The translations under genes were made by a program, and so were the position numbers. A stretch of DNA of 64,000 bases from Boletus sp. NGJ. Its lineage: Eukaryota > Basidiomycota > Agaricomycetes > Boletales > Boletaceae. This document shows, piece by piece, positions 34,976-46,246 of this stretch; the stretch's first letter is position 1, and every line of letters starts with the position of its first letter. Under the pieces are notes generated by a model. It made no database searches, had not been told where the DNA came from, and saw only the letters and a program-made list of their open reading frames with translations. Where the stretch lies: the NCBI GenBank assembly GCA_019096195.1, contig JAGTXK010000122.1, forward strand, positions 7,501 to 71,500, read 5' to 3'.

Positions 34976-35665
34976 TAGTGTTCCGGGAATTTGGAATCCG
35001 CCCAAATCCACATCCGGTTAATTCACCCAGTACTAATCCACGCTAATCTACAGGGCGAATTTGAGCAAATTCACCGAAATTCACTGTGAATTCCACCCTA
35101 CTACTCCCATGATTCCCAGTCGTCGGCAGCTGGTGGTGGCATTGCAGCAGTAAAGCCACTTCCAGTGTGAGGTTTCGTGGATGTACCGCTGGCAGCAGAC
35201 GTACTAACTCGTGTGTGAGATATTAAGTCGGTATCGCGCGCAGATAGGGTGAGTACAAGGTTTATGTCAGCACGTCCGCCTAATTAACGTAAATGTGCGC
35301 CGCTCTACGCCAATAGCATTAGGATCCAGTTGTGAGGTTCATCTAGCCAAGTGTTGCCATCCTCGTCATCGGGTCCGGTGGCATCATCTGTAGTCATGAA
35401 TCCTCGAGCTCCGAAGCTTTCTAAACGAGGTTTTGGGGCTGCATGACCAGCGGGAGGAAATGACATGTCAATGCCGCATCGGTGCTGTCGCGGTTTCGCT
35501 TGCCCCAAAGGGTTACGACGTTCCATTATGGTCATCTTCTTCCAACCTGTTTGGTCGTCTACTAATCCACCCTAAATTCACTCAAATTCACCCGCTGATT
35601 CAATGGCGCTCACAAATCGCAGTGAATCAACGCTAATTAACCCTGACCAAATTCCCGGAACACTA
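34976..35665. mobile_element. hAT-type miniature transposon (non-autonomous)
   Basis: Perfect 19-base inverted repeats TAGTGTTCCGGGAATTTGG bound a 690-base element. It is flanked by the 8-base direct duplication CTCGCGAG (34968-34975 and 35666-35673), the hallmark of hAT insertions. Subterminal (A)ATCCACGCTAAT and AATTCACxxx motifs are repeated near both ends. The only inner frame (35535-35305 on the minus strand) is 76 aa and unrecognised, so mobility would need an outside transposase. Matching ends and target duplication suggest it is not very old. Confidence 0.85.
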
Positions 35666-35673
35666 CTCGCGAG

Positions 35674-38054
35674 GCGTCAGCCTCTTCATTGAATCTACAG
35701 TCCACCCTTGAAATGACGACTCTGCAAGCCTCGTCTGACCATGGGTGACCGGTCGCCGAAAAACTCCCAAGAGGTAAAACGTTATCAAGTTTCAGTAAAC
35801 TATAAACAGAGGCAAAACTACTCCGGAGGGGAGAACGCGCCCCTTATCGCTTCTGCAAGTGGCATTAGTTCCTATCTCTATTAAATGCACAGCAGATATA
35901 CTTGGTTAGTGATAACAAAATAGTTTATTGGGTCTGTTCAACTTTAATTTTCGGTCTCTTAACCCAAGGTTTGGAGCGTTGTGTACTCTTTCTAGATGAG
36001 CATGACACCACCGGGACTAGTCTACCTTTGCGCATGCTGGAACAGCCAGAGTGACCGACAGCGCTCTTGCGCCCAGGAACGTAAATCAATGGATAGTACC
36101 TTTACATGCGGCAACTCGTCCTGCGCCGCTCGCCGACTCATCGCCTCCTCTCGAGCCCTCTCTCTACACTGCCACAATACTTATCGCAGAGAGAAACATT
36201 CCTCTGGTTGGTATCCACACGACAACAGGACCCTTTTCCTTTCTTTTAAACAAATCCATTCATGTTCCCTTGGGGTAGGTTAGCCCACGTCAGCCAGTCC
36301 TGGAGGGCAACCATGCCCCTACTCCGTCCCTAGTCTCACGAATACCCCGGCGAACAGGCCTATACCCTGCCAGCAAGACCATCAATATTCGAGGACGAGA
36401 TTGCCCGCACCTTTTGCCGACGGTGAACAAAAACTCGCCTGCGTGAGACTCGGTACAGCCACCTTTGCTGGAACTGTTGGCCGCCCAAGCGACGCCGAAA
36501 GCTGAAGCGCTGATCACTGATTCCAAGTACGTGGACGAGATAGTAATACATCAAAGCCGAGACTGACGGGACTGCGCAGTGCGCAGACGGACGCTTGGTG
36601 CAAGGTACAGTCCTATCCGAACGAACGCGACAGGGGTAGATGAACCGGCCGCCCTTTCTACCGGGTGTACATCGTTTATTGGTTTGATGACTGGTCCGAG
36701 GTGTCCTGAATCTGTATCTGCGATCGTATCGGATAACGATACGTCGCAACCTTGCAAATATTGCGCCAAGCGTATTTGGTTCTGGTGCGTTGTGGCTCAG
36801 AAAAACAGGACAAACTGCGCGTGCGTCCTCGATGCGATGACCGCGTTCTTCGGCTGTTTCTTAGGCTAAGCAATCGTTGGACGCGACGACGCGACGTCGT
36901 GACATGTACTCAACCTTTTTCGGAGCTGGTCTCATTCCCTGGACCGTAGGAGCAGTCAATATTCAATATCCAAATCCGCGTCGCAGGGAGACTTCTCATC
37001 ATTCATCCCCGTCATCGCCTCGTGCCTACCGCACAAGCCTCGCAGGTGATGACGCCCCTCACCGGTCAAGTAAAATACCTGCTGTCCTTACGCACTCTAT
37101 TTCAAGTTCTAACATGTATTCGTTATTCGTCAGAGCGCACTATGCGAGAGTCGCACAGCCGTGCAATCATGACGGGCCGGAAAATCGTCCCCACACTTCC
37201 AGAGTTGGATGACGATGTTCCTCGATGGGTGGGTGGTCTTCTGATTCGCGAAGATGCAGGACATCGCAAAGGATCCGACCTCGAGGCGTTCTTGTCACGT
37301 TTCACCTTTCGAGGGTCAAGGATTTAAGATAACGTGTGGTTGCCGCCTTCCGTCCGGGTGATGTACCCAAATAACCTGTTACAGTAAGGGCGTTTTCGAC
37401 CGACCAAACGCAGCGCCGATATCAATTTGCTCGTTTCCGGTCCGACGGGCTCGTGTGATACGGGGATCCAGGAATCCTGCAATGCAATGACCCACGACGT
37501 TCAAAAAAAGTTTTCCGAGGTCCTTATTCGAACCGACTTAATTCATGTTTGTCAGTTCACCTACCATAACGCTGAGTCAGCTTCGAATAGAAGTCGCAGA
37601 GCCATACAGTGAAGAGTTCTCACGCTCGGAAAACTGGACCAGGTCACTGCGCGATTGTGAAAATTGGGGCCGTGGAGTACGAGTAGCTACTGTCCAAATA
37701 GACTGTCAGTAGAGGTTGAATATGACCTGCGATCGTGAGGCATGTCGAGTGCTCCCTACCGGTCCCGATCATCCACGTTGCCGGTTTCGGACCACCGGCA
37801 ATGCGCGACGTCCATCAAATAAAGTCATTCCTCTTTCATCGGTGAACGTTCCGTATCCACATCCAACCATGTGATCCCACCGATACAACCGGTCGCGTTC
37901 GATCTTGCATTGGCTCGGGTTAGGCCGCCACCGGCGCTGTGTCTTTGGATCGATACAAATTACCAGAGCCTCATTTCCAATCTCGATTAGGCTCAGGCTG
38001 TGGTCTAGCACATTAGTTCTTACAGATATCCGTCTGTGGAAGGTGCGGTTTTGC
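35674..38054. other. No confident gene; repeat D inside
   Basis: The stretch carries short frames, some protein-like but unrecognised. One is 37169-37327 on the plus strand (MTGRKIVPTLPELDDDVPRW). Another is 38011-37769 on the minus strand (DHSLSLIEIGNEALVICIDP, RWRPNPSQCKIERDRLYRWD). They may be relics of genes broken by the rearrangement. No complete gene can be supported. Confidence 0.4.
36221..36412 (+). repeat. Repeat block D, right copy
   Basis: Direct copy of 30737-30910 with small indels, in the same orientation, although the neighbouring P450 block is inverted. This shows that D was not simply carried along in the inversion. Confidence 0.8.
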
Positions 38055-40392
38055 CTTAAATACCAGCCCGATGTCGTGGTAGGTGGTACTTCTCAAGTAG
38101 TCTGTTGAGCTTGAACATGATGCAACAACCCGTCCTTCTCCATTCCGTGTCGCTGGTCCTCGCGATCGTCACCGTGGTGTACTTGATCGACCGTCGTAGG
38201 CAACGGCAAAAACATGCGCTCCTCCCTCCTGGACCACCTGGTTCCCCACATGCACGCTAGTGCGTCCTGTCTAGATCACCTCGGTCAAGGTACAACGACT
38301 GACCTCTGATCTGACCCCGCCAGCCCACCACGATTAATTCAATCATGGATCGAAGAATACGGTCCGGTCATCTCCCTCAAACAAGGCCGCGATGTCCTCG
38401 TCATCGTTGGCCGTCACCATGTAAGCGTCCGAGTATTGTGCACCGTTTTGGAGTTCTGACCATGATTCTCGTCAAACCCCTTCAGGAGGCGACACAGTTG
38501 ATGGAGAAACAAGGAGCGTGCTTTGCAGATCGACCGCATTCAGTGGCGGGGAGTGACATCCTCGGCCGCGGAATGCGGTTCATGCTGTTGAGTGCCGGTG
38601 ACCGACTCCGACGGTTTCGAAAGTGAGTACTTGAGTCCCCACCTCGTCGTGTTTGTCTTTATTTTTTTCTCACCTTCACCCGCCTCTCCTCCACAGGGCA
38701 GCGCATTCCCATTTTCAGCCAAAAGCGACGCTGCCGTACGATGTAGACCAGACGGCGTTTGCGAGAAACATAGTCATCGACCTCTTGGACGATCCAGAGT
38801 CGCACCAGTTACATGTTAAACGGTGAGTTACCTGCGTGGAGGGACACAACACCTGGTGCTCACCGTCGATCCCCTCCCAGTTTCTCAGGTTCTGTCACCC
38901 TCCGCGTCGTCTACGGCAAAACCACCGCCGTGTCGTTGACAGAAGACCCGTATCTCCTCCACCTCAAACGCATGGTTCCGATCGTGCAAGGTGCTCTCTT
39001 GCCCGGTACCTATAAAGTGGATCATCTCCCGATCTTGCAATATGTGCCGTGGTATGGGCGACAGCTCAAGAAATGGGGAGAGGAAGAGTATCAGATGTTG
39101 ATGTGGTATATGTCCCAGTATAAATCGCAGATGGTGGGTGGGGAACTGTTCTGGTCCAGGATGCAGGAAACTGGACGGTACATTGACAAGACGAGTCGCG
39201 TAGGTGTCGGAGAACGGGCCACATTCGGTGGCCAAGGAGATCGTAACCCAAACGGTGACGGATGGTAACTTTAGCGAACCAGAAAAGGCCTTCTTTTTGG
39301 GATCGCTCGTCGGAGCTGCGTTTGATACCGTACGTGTACCATGCTCCTTGGTCAGGATATTCACCATTTTCTTACTTTTTGTTTTGTTTTGGCTGTTGTA
39401 CAGACGCAGGTGGCGATCTCCACCATTATGATGGCCGCTGCACGTTTTCCGGAAGCACAAGCGCTCGTTCATGCCGAGCTGGATGCGGTTGTTGGTCGAG
39501 ACACGCGTAAGCGTTTACAGTTGTCGTTCCTTGGTAATCAATGACGTTATTGTCTGGATAGCGCCGACGTTTGCAGAATGGGCGTCGCTCACCGAGCTTC
39601 AGGCATTCATTCTCGAAGCCTTGCGATGGAGGCCAGTCAATCCATTTGGTGAGTACCTATCGTCACATTCGTTAGTGTAACCGAACGTGAAATATACTTC
39701 CTACGATCCCAGGGGCACCTCGCCGAGCTTCTAAAGACGTGTTCTGGGTATGTCTTTTCTCTGACTTGGCGTCAGCATCGTACTGAAAATAGACATGTAG
39801 AACGGTTATTGCATTCCTGCGGGTGCAACGGTGTTCGGAAACCACTGGTAAGTTGAAATCAGATATGATACCTTCATTGTGATCGACGTTTCCTTCACAG
39901 GTGCATTGCGCGCGATCCCAACGTGTTCCCCGACCCGGAAAAGTTTTACCCAAAGCGGTGGATAGGACCTGACGGGGGTATCAACAACGAACTGAAAGCC
40001 TACTCGTTTGGATTCGGACGACGAACATGCGTCGGATCGAACCTCGCCCTTCGGTACGTCCATGTCTCGACCATCTCCACGTCGACCACGCGCTATACGT
40101 CTACGTATAACGTGCGTCGGGCGATGGCGATGGTTATAAACCTACCGTACTCGCAACTCGTTGCTCACATTTCACAGATCGCTCTATATCGCCTCGGCGA
40201 CCGTGTTTTGGGCGTTTACGATCACCGAGGACGCCAAGCGGCCGATTGATGATACTGGGTTTGTGCCTGGGATCGTGTCGCATCAAAAGCCGTTCAGCGT
40301 GTTGTTTGAACCGAGGATAGACGTGGCGCACTTGCGTGAGGTGATGGCATTGGGAAAGGAAGATTGAGTGACCGCGAGCTGCGTCGCGAATT
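38055..40392 (+). repeat. Repeat block A (P450 unit), right copy
   Basis: The inverted partner of 30935-33256, containing the whole P450 gene plus a short promoter and 3' stub. It extends from the shared aaataccagcccg to gagtgaccgcgagctg. Confidence 0.92.
38117..40367 (+). CDS. Cytochrome P450, right copy, 498 aa
   Basis: Twelve exons join in frame: 38117-38259, 38324-38420, 38486-38622, 38697-38822, 38881-39133, 39204-39329, 39404-39506, 39562-39648, 39713-39747, 39801-39847, 39901-40053 and 40178-40367. The N-terminal anchor (SVSLVLAIVTVVYLI), LPPGPPG hinge, YGPVISLKQG strand, I-helix GAAFDT, ExxR (EALRWRP), FPDPEKFYPKRW and the Cys-ligand loop FGFGRRTCVGSNLA are all present. It would act at the ER membrane with a P450 reductase encoded elsewhere. 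The first ATG is followed at once by a second, and either could serve. Substrate and clan are not assigned. Confidence 0.92.
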
Positions 40393-40627
40393 GTAATTAG
40401 ATGCGATAGTAATTGTTGCCTCCGTTTGTATTGGTTAAAGTGAACTCGATATGGTTTCCAACTTACCTTTTTGGAGCTTTGGTGACATGGTCAGAGGCTT
40501 GCAGCTTCCCCATTTCAAGGGGGATGGGTGAGGTTGGCGTCTCGCGAGTGGCAACATTCCAGTGCACCAGAAGCCTCAGCGCTGACCAATTGTGTTTCAG
40601 AACGTACGGTTCAAAGTCCAAGTAAGT

Positions 40628-41482
40628 TCGGGGTTTGAATCTGGGTGATCTGACGGGGGCACGTATGTCGTGTGACACAAGTACCGCCGTCTGCTAGACC
40701 CTCAAGCTCGTGGTCCTGCAATTTCATGGACACCGTTTGTTCGCTGACGAATCCTTTTTTTGTTTATTGACGAAGCATTGCAATGATACCACACCATCTG
40801 AATCAGCGACACTGGGTAGTTTTAGTCGGAGATGCACATTCAAAGTCACCCTGATGCCGAAACATTCCGGACCGTTCCAACCCAATGCATTACCTTACGA
40901 CGAGCACCCCGTCAGGCTAGTCAAAGCGTTATCACGCGAGGTACGGCCGCGACTTGTGATTGATCTAGCGCTCTGCAGCTGGCATTTCCAGCGAGGTGAC
41001 GCCGTGGTCCAGGGTGGAGTGTCAAACTTGCAAGCTGGCCATTGCCAGACGTCGCCGATACAGTTGACTTTTCTCATAAGTAATGCATCCTTTGAATGCA
41101 TTTGGGCTGGGAGAGGGCTCGAGTGACGCTCCCCGATCGCATGCATTACAACAAAGTCTACCAACACCAGCGAGCTCAGTGAAGAGGGTTACAAAAGGGT
41201 TCGAGAAGTTAACCGGACGAGGGAAACGATATCATTCAAATGTTCACGTTCCAACGCGCGGAGGTCTCAAAGAAATGATTAGAAAATAAGAATGCAAATG
41301 ATGGAAAGCATGTCCAGCATCCGTGCGTTGCCTACCAGCATGTTCAACGGCGCGTCTTCCTGTACCTGCCAGTCAGTGAGCATACTCTCCTAAGCGACAC
41401 TCCTGTGCACAGCGAATTTTCAGCGACCATGGTATCATCCTGGCCAAAGAGTCCAACCACAAACCTTGTCAAATTCTCCGAG
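40628..41482 (-). repeat. Repeat block B, right copy
   Basis: Reverse complement of 33842-34766. It lies downstream of the P450, whereas the left copy lies upstream of its P450, so the A-B order is permuted between the two loci. From 41483 to 41873 no gene is seen. Confidence 0.85.
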
Positions 41483-41873
41483 GACCAAATTTACACTCGA
41501 CGGGAGACTACTTGACCCATGGCTACTGCCAGATTGCATCTCTTTGACTCGCAGGCGCGATATTTCAGATCTAAGTGTTCGATGGCCAATACTCCTGGTC
41601 ACCGTCGAGTTACAAGCACGACATCTTATTACTTTCGAGTTCTTCATTTATACGTTTTCAAGTCCGTAAGATGTCGGGGAATGTGGCGTTTTTGAAACGA
41701 ATGCACGAACAGTTCGCATTGCCGAGGGGTAACGAGGTGCTCCGAGGCACTGCTGTGCCTGCGTGCATATTCATATTTAGCAAAGGATATTACAAGTCCG
41801 TTTGTAGATTGGACTCGATATCACGGTCACCTAGGACCCATGACAACGACGCCGAGTTCTGCGTCCCAATCGC

Positions 41874-42690
41874 TCAGGTAGAATACGCAGGGTCGTCGAT
41901 ACTCTGGACGGTATACGTGACGTCGAACAAACTCCTCGAGATAAACCTCCCGTCTGTCCCAATCCCCACATGAGCAAACACCAAAAAAGCGACACCAATC
42001 AACACACTCACTGTCCTCGTCGTTATTCTCTGCGCGCCAAACAGCCTCATCCATGTCCTTTGCGACGCCCGTCTGGACATGCCGTTTGACCAAGCGCGTC
42101 TTTGCACGCACAGGGTCGATATCGACCCACCATCGTTCGTCCATTTGCGCAGCTGCGTGACGCCAGGGGTGGATGTCAAGCATGGTATACAACCCTTCGA
42201 CGACGACGATGCGGTGGGCGGGTTTGACGACGACTGCGTCGGGCGTCGGGTCTTTGAGTGCGTGATCAAAAAAAGGGGCGTAGATGACCGCAGGATCATG
42301 ATCGATTGCGGGAGTAGTTGTAGAGCGCAAACGAGCGACGAAATCGACGTACGCGGGTGCGTCGAACGTCCAGTGGATCCCGCGACGGTCGTGCGCGAGT
42401 TTGGGATCGTCCATGGCGTCGAGTTGAGCGCGGGTGAGGTGCCAGCCGTCGAGCCCGACGAGGATCGCTTGGGGTTCAGACTGGGCAAGGAGTGCGTTGA
42501 CGCGCTGGACGAGACGGGTAGCGAAGGTGGTTTTCCCGGATGCGGGGACGCCTGCGATGGCGATCAAGAGACGGGCGGTGTCGGGGACGCTGGAGGGGTA
42601 TCAGCCGAGGCTTTTGCAGACGGGTCACGGCGCTCACACGCTGAGCTTGTCGACGATGAATTGGGCACGTTCGACGAGGACGTCGTCCAT
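41874..42690 (-). CDS. Uridine-kinase/PRK-like P-loop kinase, 236 aa
   Basis: Exons 42690-42638, 42589-42012 and 41953-41874 join in frame through introns of 48 and 58 bases. The start MDDVLVERAQFIVDKLS leads to the Walker A loop IAGVPASGKTTFATRL. LVGLDGWHLTRAQLDAMDDP follows, then the RRGIHWTFDA block, VVVEGLYTML as the Walker B region, a VDIDPVRAKTRLVKRHV lid helix and the ENND motif. This is the fungal relative of phosphoribulokinase/uridine kinase (Yfh7-type) proteins, presumed to phosphorylate a small metabolite in the cytosol; the substrate is not established. Length and motif order are normal. The gene is divergent from the glycosidase gene, with 160 bases between start codons. Confidence 0.88.
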
Positions 42691-42849
42691 GGTGTCGCGC
42701 TGGACGAATTCATTATTTACGCGGAGTCTTTAGATTTGGAGGCACTGCAGAGGAAGTCGTGGGAGGCTGTACACATGCTGCGCCATCGTTGCACAGTCAG
42801 GTTATAACATTTCTTACACCCAAACACCCAAGCTACATATCCTTGATTC

Positions 42850-45800
42850 ATGGCGAGAGGCGACTTTTGGGAGGGAGGTGCACTGAGACGGTACATTGGA
42901 TGTTCTTGTTCTCATGCGAGCGCGACGGCTAACTCGCTTGCACAGCGCCGATCCAAAGACCATCCAGGACAAAGTGCTCGTTGGCTATCAGGGTTGGTGA
43001 GTGTCATGGCTTCAACGTCAACCAGCGCCAGGACCCATGCACGCCAATCCCACAGGTTTACATGTGCCGGGGACGGCGAGCCCACCCATCCAGGTGTGTT
43101 CCAATTCTACACGCTCTCATTCATCTCACATCCCGGTCGGACAGGTCACCATGGGTGGCTCCACTGGTTCCACAACACCATCCCCAGTGGCGGCCGTCCT
43201 AACACCGATCTCTGGCCCGATACCTCTGAATATGACCGTTCCGAACTCTACCTCGCACCCGGTCTCGCAACAGCCTCTGGAGACCCCCTCTATCTCTTTT
43301 CCTCGCGCGACCCCAAGACGGTGCGGCGGCATTTTCACTGGATGGCCCTCCATGGCGTGGACGGTGCGTTTTTACAGCGGTTCGCGGGCCAGTGTGAAAT
43401 CAAGGCGGGGAATCTTGGCGTTCGCAATTTGAGAGATGAGGTTGGGGAGAGAGTGCGAGAGGCTGCCGAGGCGGAGGGTCGTGTGTTTGCCATCATGTAC
43501 GTCCTTTTCATCCGCCATCATGTCCGAGCTGTTGATATCTGTGGGCTAGGTACGACGTCTCGGGTGTAGCGCCAGACAAGATTCAGAACATTCTAGAACA
43601 AGACTGGGCACATCTCCTTCACGATCAGCACCTCCTTGACAGTCCGAATTATCTGCGCGAGCAGGATAGACCTGTCGTCGTACTGTGGGGTGTGTGTTTT
43701 GAGTCACACGTGTTATCGGTGTCTAACTGAGTCACGTTCCAGGCTTTGGTTTGAACGGACGTAATCACACACCCCAACTCGTACGCGGAATCACAGAGTT
43801 TTTCCGATCGTCTACGCCTGGTGGAGTGTATCTCGTAGCGGGTACTCCAGGACATTGGCGAACGTCGACTTCAGATGCGGACCGGAATCCAGGGTTTGTA
43901 CAGATGTGGACTGAATGTTTCGACGCTATTAGTCCGTGGACGGTCGGGCGATACGGAAATGAAGAAGCGGCGGACCGATGGGGCAAAGAACGCGTGAAAG
44001 CGGACTTTGACTACCTGAAGAAGCTGGAAGAAGAAGGCGGGCGAAAGGTTGATTATATGCCCGTCGTGTTGCCTGGGGGGAGCGTTCGTTCATTATTCCC
44101 TACATTTCATGGTTCTTTCGTTTTGATGGACGCCTAGGGATTCAACCTCTCGGAAGGGAAATGGGGTATGAACGATATACCTCGGAATGGCGGACAGTTT
44201 TTGTGGCGACAGATATACAATGCGCGCCTTGCAGGCGTGCGTATGATCTATGGCGCGATGTGGGATGAGTGCGTTTTTCTCTCGTCATTGATCTCAGGAT
44301 CTCTCAAACGACCGCTCTCAGATACGACGAAGGGACTGCGTTCATGCCCGTGGTGCCTCATTCATCTCAGCTGCCCGTTCACCCCTCGTTCCGATTCATA
44401 GCGCTCGACGTCGACGGACACGACCTCCCCTCTGACTGGTACATGCGGATCCTCGGGATCGCAGCCGAGGCGTTCCACGGCGAACGGACCCTGCTCGACA
44501 CGCTGCCCTACAAAGAGCTGCAAGACTATTGGAGTACGAGGCCGCGACGGGACGACGATGAGGAACACAAGAAACAGGTCAGCGTTGACGAGGTGACGCG
44601 TGCATTTAGAGAATGGGAGGTCACGGGGGGCAGTGTCAATCCGAATGATGCACCGCCACCGTACAGTTTGGAGGATACGGCAGCGCAGCAGCGACCACCA
44701 GCGCTGACTGGCGGACCGCCCGTTCCGCAGGACACGCGCCCTCCGAGTCACCACTCTTCCTTGTCGGCTGCTATGCGCTCCGCGGCGGTCCCGTTGGCAG
44801 CAGCAGCAGCTGTAGCGCATACGTTGTCCGCTGGAAGCGCGGGCGCTGGGCCGAGACGTACGCCATCGGGCCTTCCACCGCCCATACACATGTCGTCCCG
44901 TCCTTCACTGTCGACAAGGCCATACCACCCTCCCAAAGAGTTCGGTATGCCCCCGCCTGTCCCGCAACGTCAAGCATCCCCGCCGCTTCCGCCTCCTCGT
45001 ACGCCTTCGCTTGCGCATGCGGCGTATGATCTCGGTCGGCAGCATACTGCTGCGTACCATGGACACCCCATGTCGAGTCCCAATCCAGGTATGGCGTTTC
45101 CTTCTGCGGGGGGGTACCCCGTCGAGTACGAGCGGGGACGGTCCAGGTCCAGGTCACGGTCCAGGTCACGTTCACGGTCACGAGCGCACAAACTCAAACA
45201 CAAGAAGAAACATTCCCGATCGCGTTCGTCCTCGCGCAAGAAGGGACGGTCGCCTGTGCGCCATGCCCATGCGCCCGCCTATGCTCACGATGCGTACGGA
45301 CACGGACACGGACACGGACACGGACACGCGCATAGTTTGTCGCCTGTTGGGCCGTCGCATACGCTGGCTGTCCCCGGTGGGGGGCTGCACCACGCGCATT
45401 CTGAGAGCTATGCGCATGGGTCTGAGAGACATGGGTCGTATACGCCCGTACACTCGTATCCTGTCGGAGATGGTGGGTTTGCTTTGCCGATGGGATCGGC
45501 GTATGGACATGGACACCCGCAGCACCAGGTGGGGTACCCGCAGCCACAACAAGGGTATACGCCACGTACGTCCCTTTTCTCCTTGTTCGTTTTTTTTTTT
45601 CATTCTCTGGGTGTATGCGTTGGTGTGACCGACCTCCAGATCCGTCGTCGTCGCCGTACTATGCGTCGTATGTACCTGGTACGGGTACTACGGTGAGCAC
45701 GCCGTACTCGAGCGGACCTATCGTTGTGAATGTTGGCAGGACTGGGAGCGGGATCGGAAGGGGGGTTGGAATTGCGTCGGCGTTGCAGACGGTGGAAGGG

Positions 45801-45937
45801 ATCGCGACGAGGCGGGTGGAGAGGACGGTGAAGACGTTGACGAATAGTGGGTGTTTCCCCACTTTGAATAAATTTTTCTGATTTTTTTTTTTTTTTTTGG
45901 GTTAGAGGGGAACACGTTGATGAATAAGCTCAAGTGA
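42850..45937 (+). CDS. GH71/GH99-like glycosidase with low-complexity tail, 858 aa
   Basis: Ten exons join in frame: 42850-42890, 42946-42996, 43056-43093, 43145-43496, 43550-43689, 43743-44083, 44138-44268, 44322-45565, 45640-45846 and 45906-45937. The first ~400 residues match the GH99-like TIM-barrel proteins often labelled xylosidase/arabinosidase: VLVGYQGWFTCAGDGEP, GWLHWFHNTIPSGGRPNTDL, HFHWMALHGVDGAFLQRFAG, FAIMYDVSGV, HWRTSTSDADRNPGF, NEEAADRWG, MPVVLPGGSGFNLSEGKW and GAMWDEYDEGTAFMP. No signal peptide is seen, so it should be intracellular. The C-terminal half is unusual: Pro/Ala-rich, then an Arg-Ser dipeptide run (about 45139-45240), a Gly-His run encoded by (GGACAC)n at about 45298-45330, and a final Gly/Thr-rich helix. 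The substrate is unknown. A deleted copy lies at 33262-33790. Confidence 0.88.
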
Positions 45938-46246
45938 GGACTTGTACGTTGTCGTTTCTACATTACGTTTGAATCGCGTTCGAATGCCGCGGCCTCGTGT
46001 CAGATGCATGATATATTCCAGTACTAGTTTTTTTTTTTTAGAAAAAGAAAAAGCGTTCCATGTGAACTATAGAATCTGTCCTAGACATAAGGCGGGCATG
46101 TGTAGCATGAGATAAATACAGGGGCATAGTAAATAACCAAGGCGACCGGCGGATCGGACGGATAGTCACCCAGAGACAAAAAAGAATCCCATTGTTCCAC
46201 GAAGCGTGCAAGAAAGAAACAGAGACAAGAAAGAAGGGGGGGAGAG
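45938..46246. other. Intergenic between convergent genes
   Basis: Contains a T run near 46027-46038 and 3' ends of the genes on both sides. No coding was seen. Confidence 0.5.

Noticed and set aside
38813-39268. Frame continuing past the fifth P450 exon
   Set aside because: It reads through a 70-base intron. The spliced frame restores the P450 I-helix region and the full 498-aa length.
45011-45628. Repetitive frames (Asp-Thr and Arg-Val runs) overlapping the glycosidase tail
   Set aside because: They are out-of-frame readings of the Arg-Ser and Gly-His repeats of the real gene.
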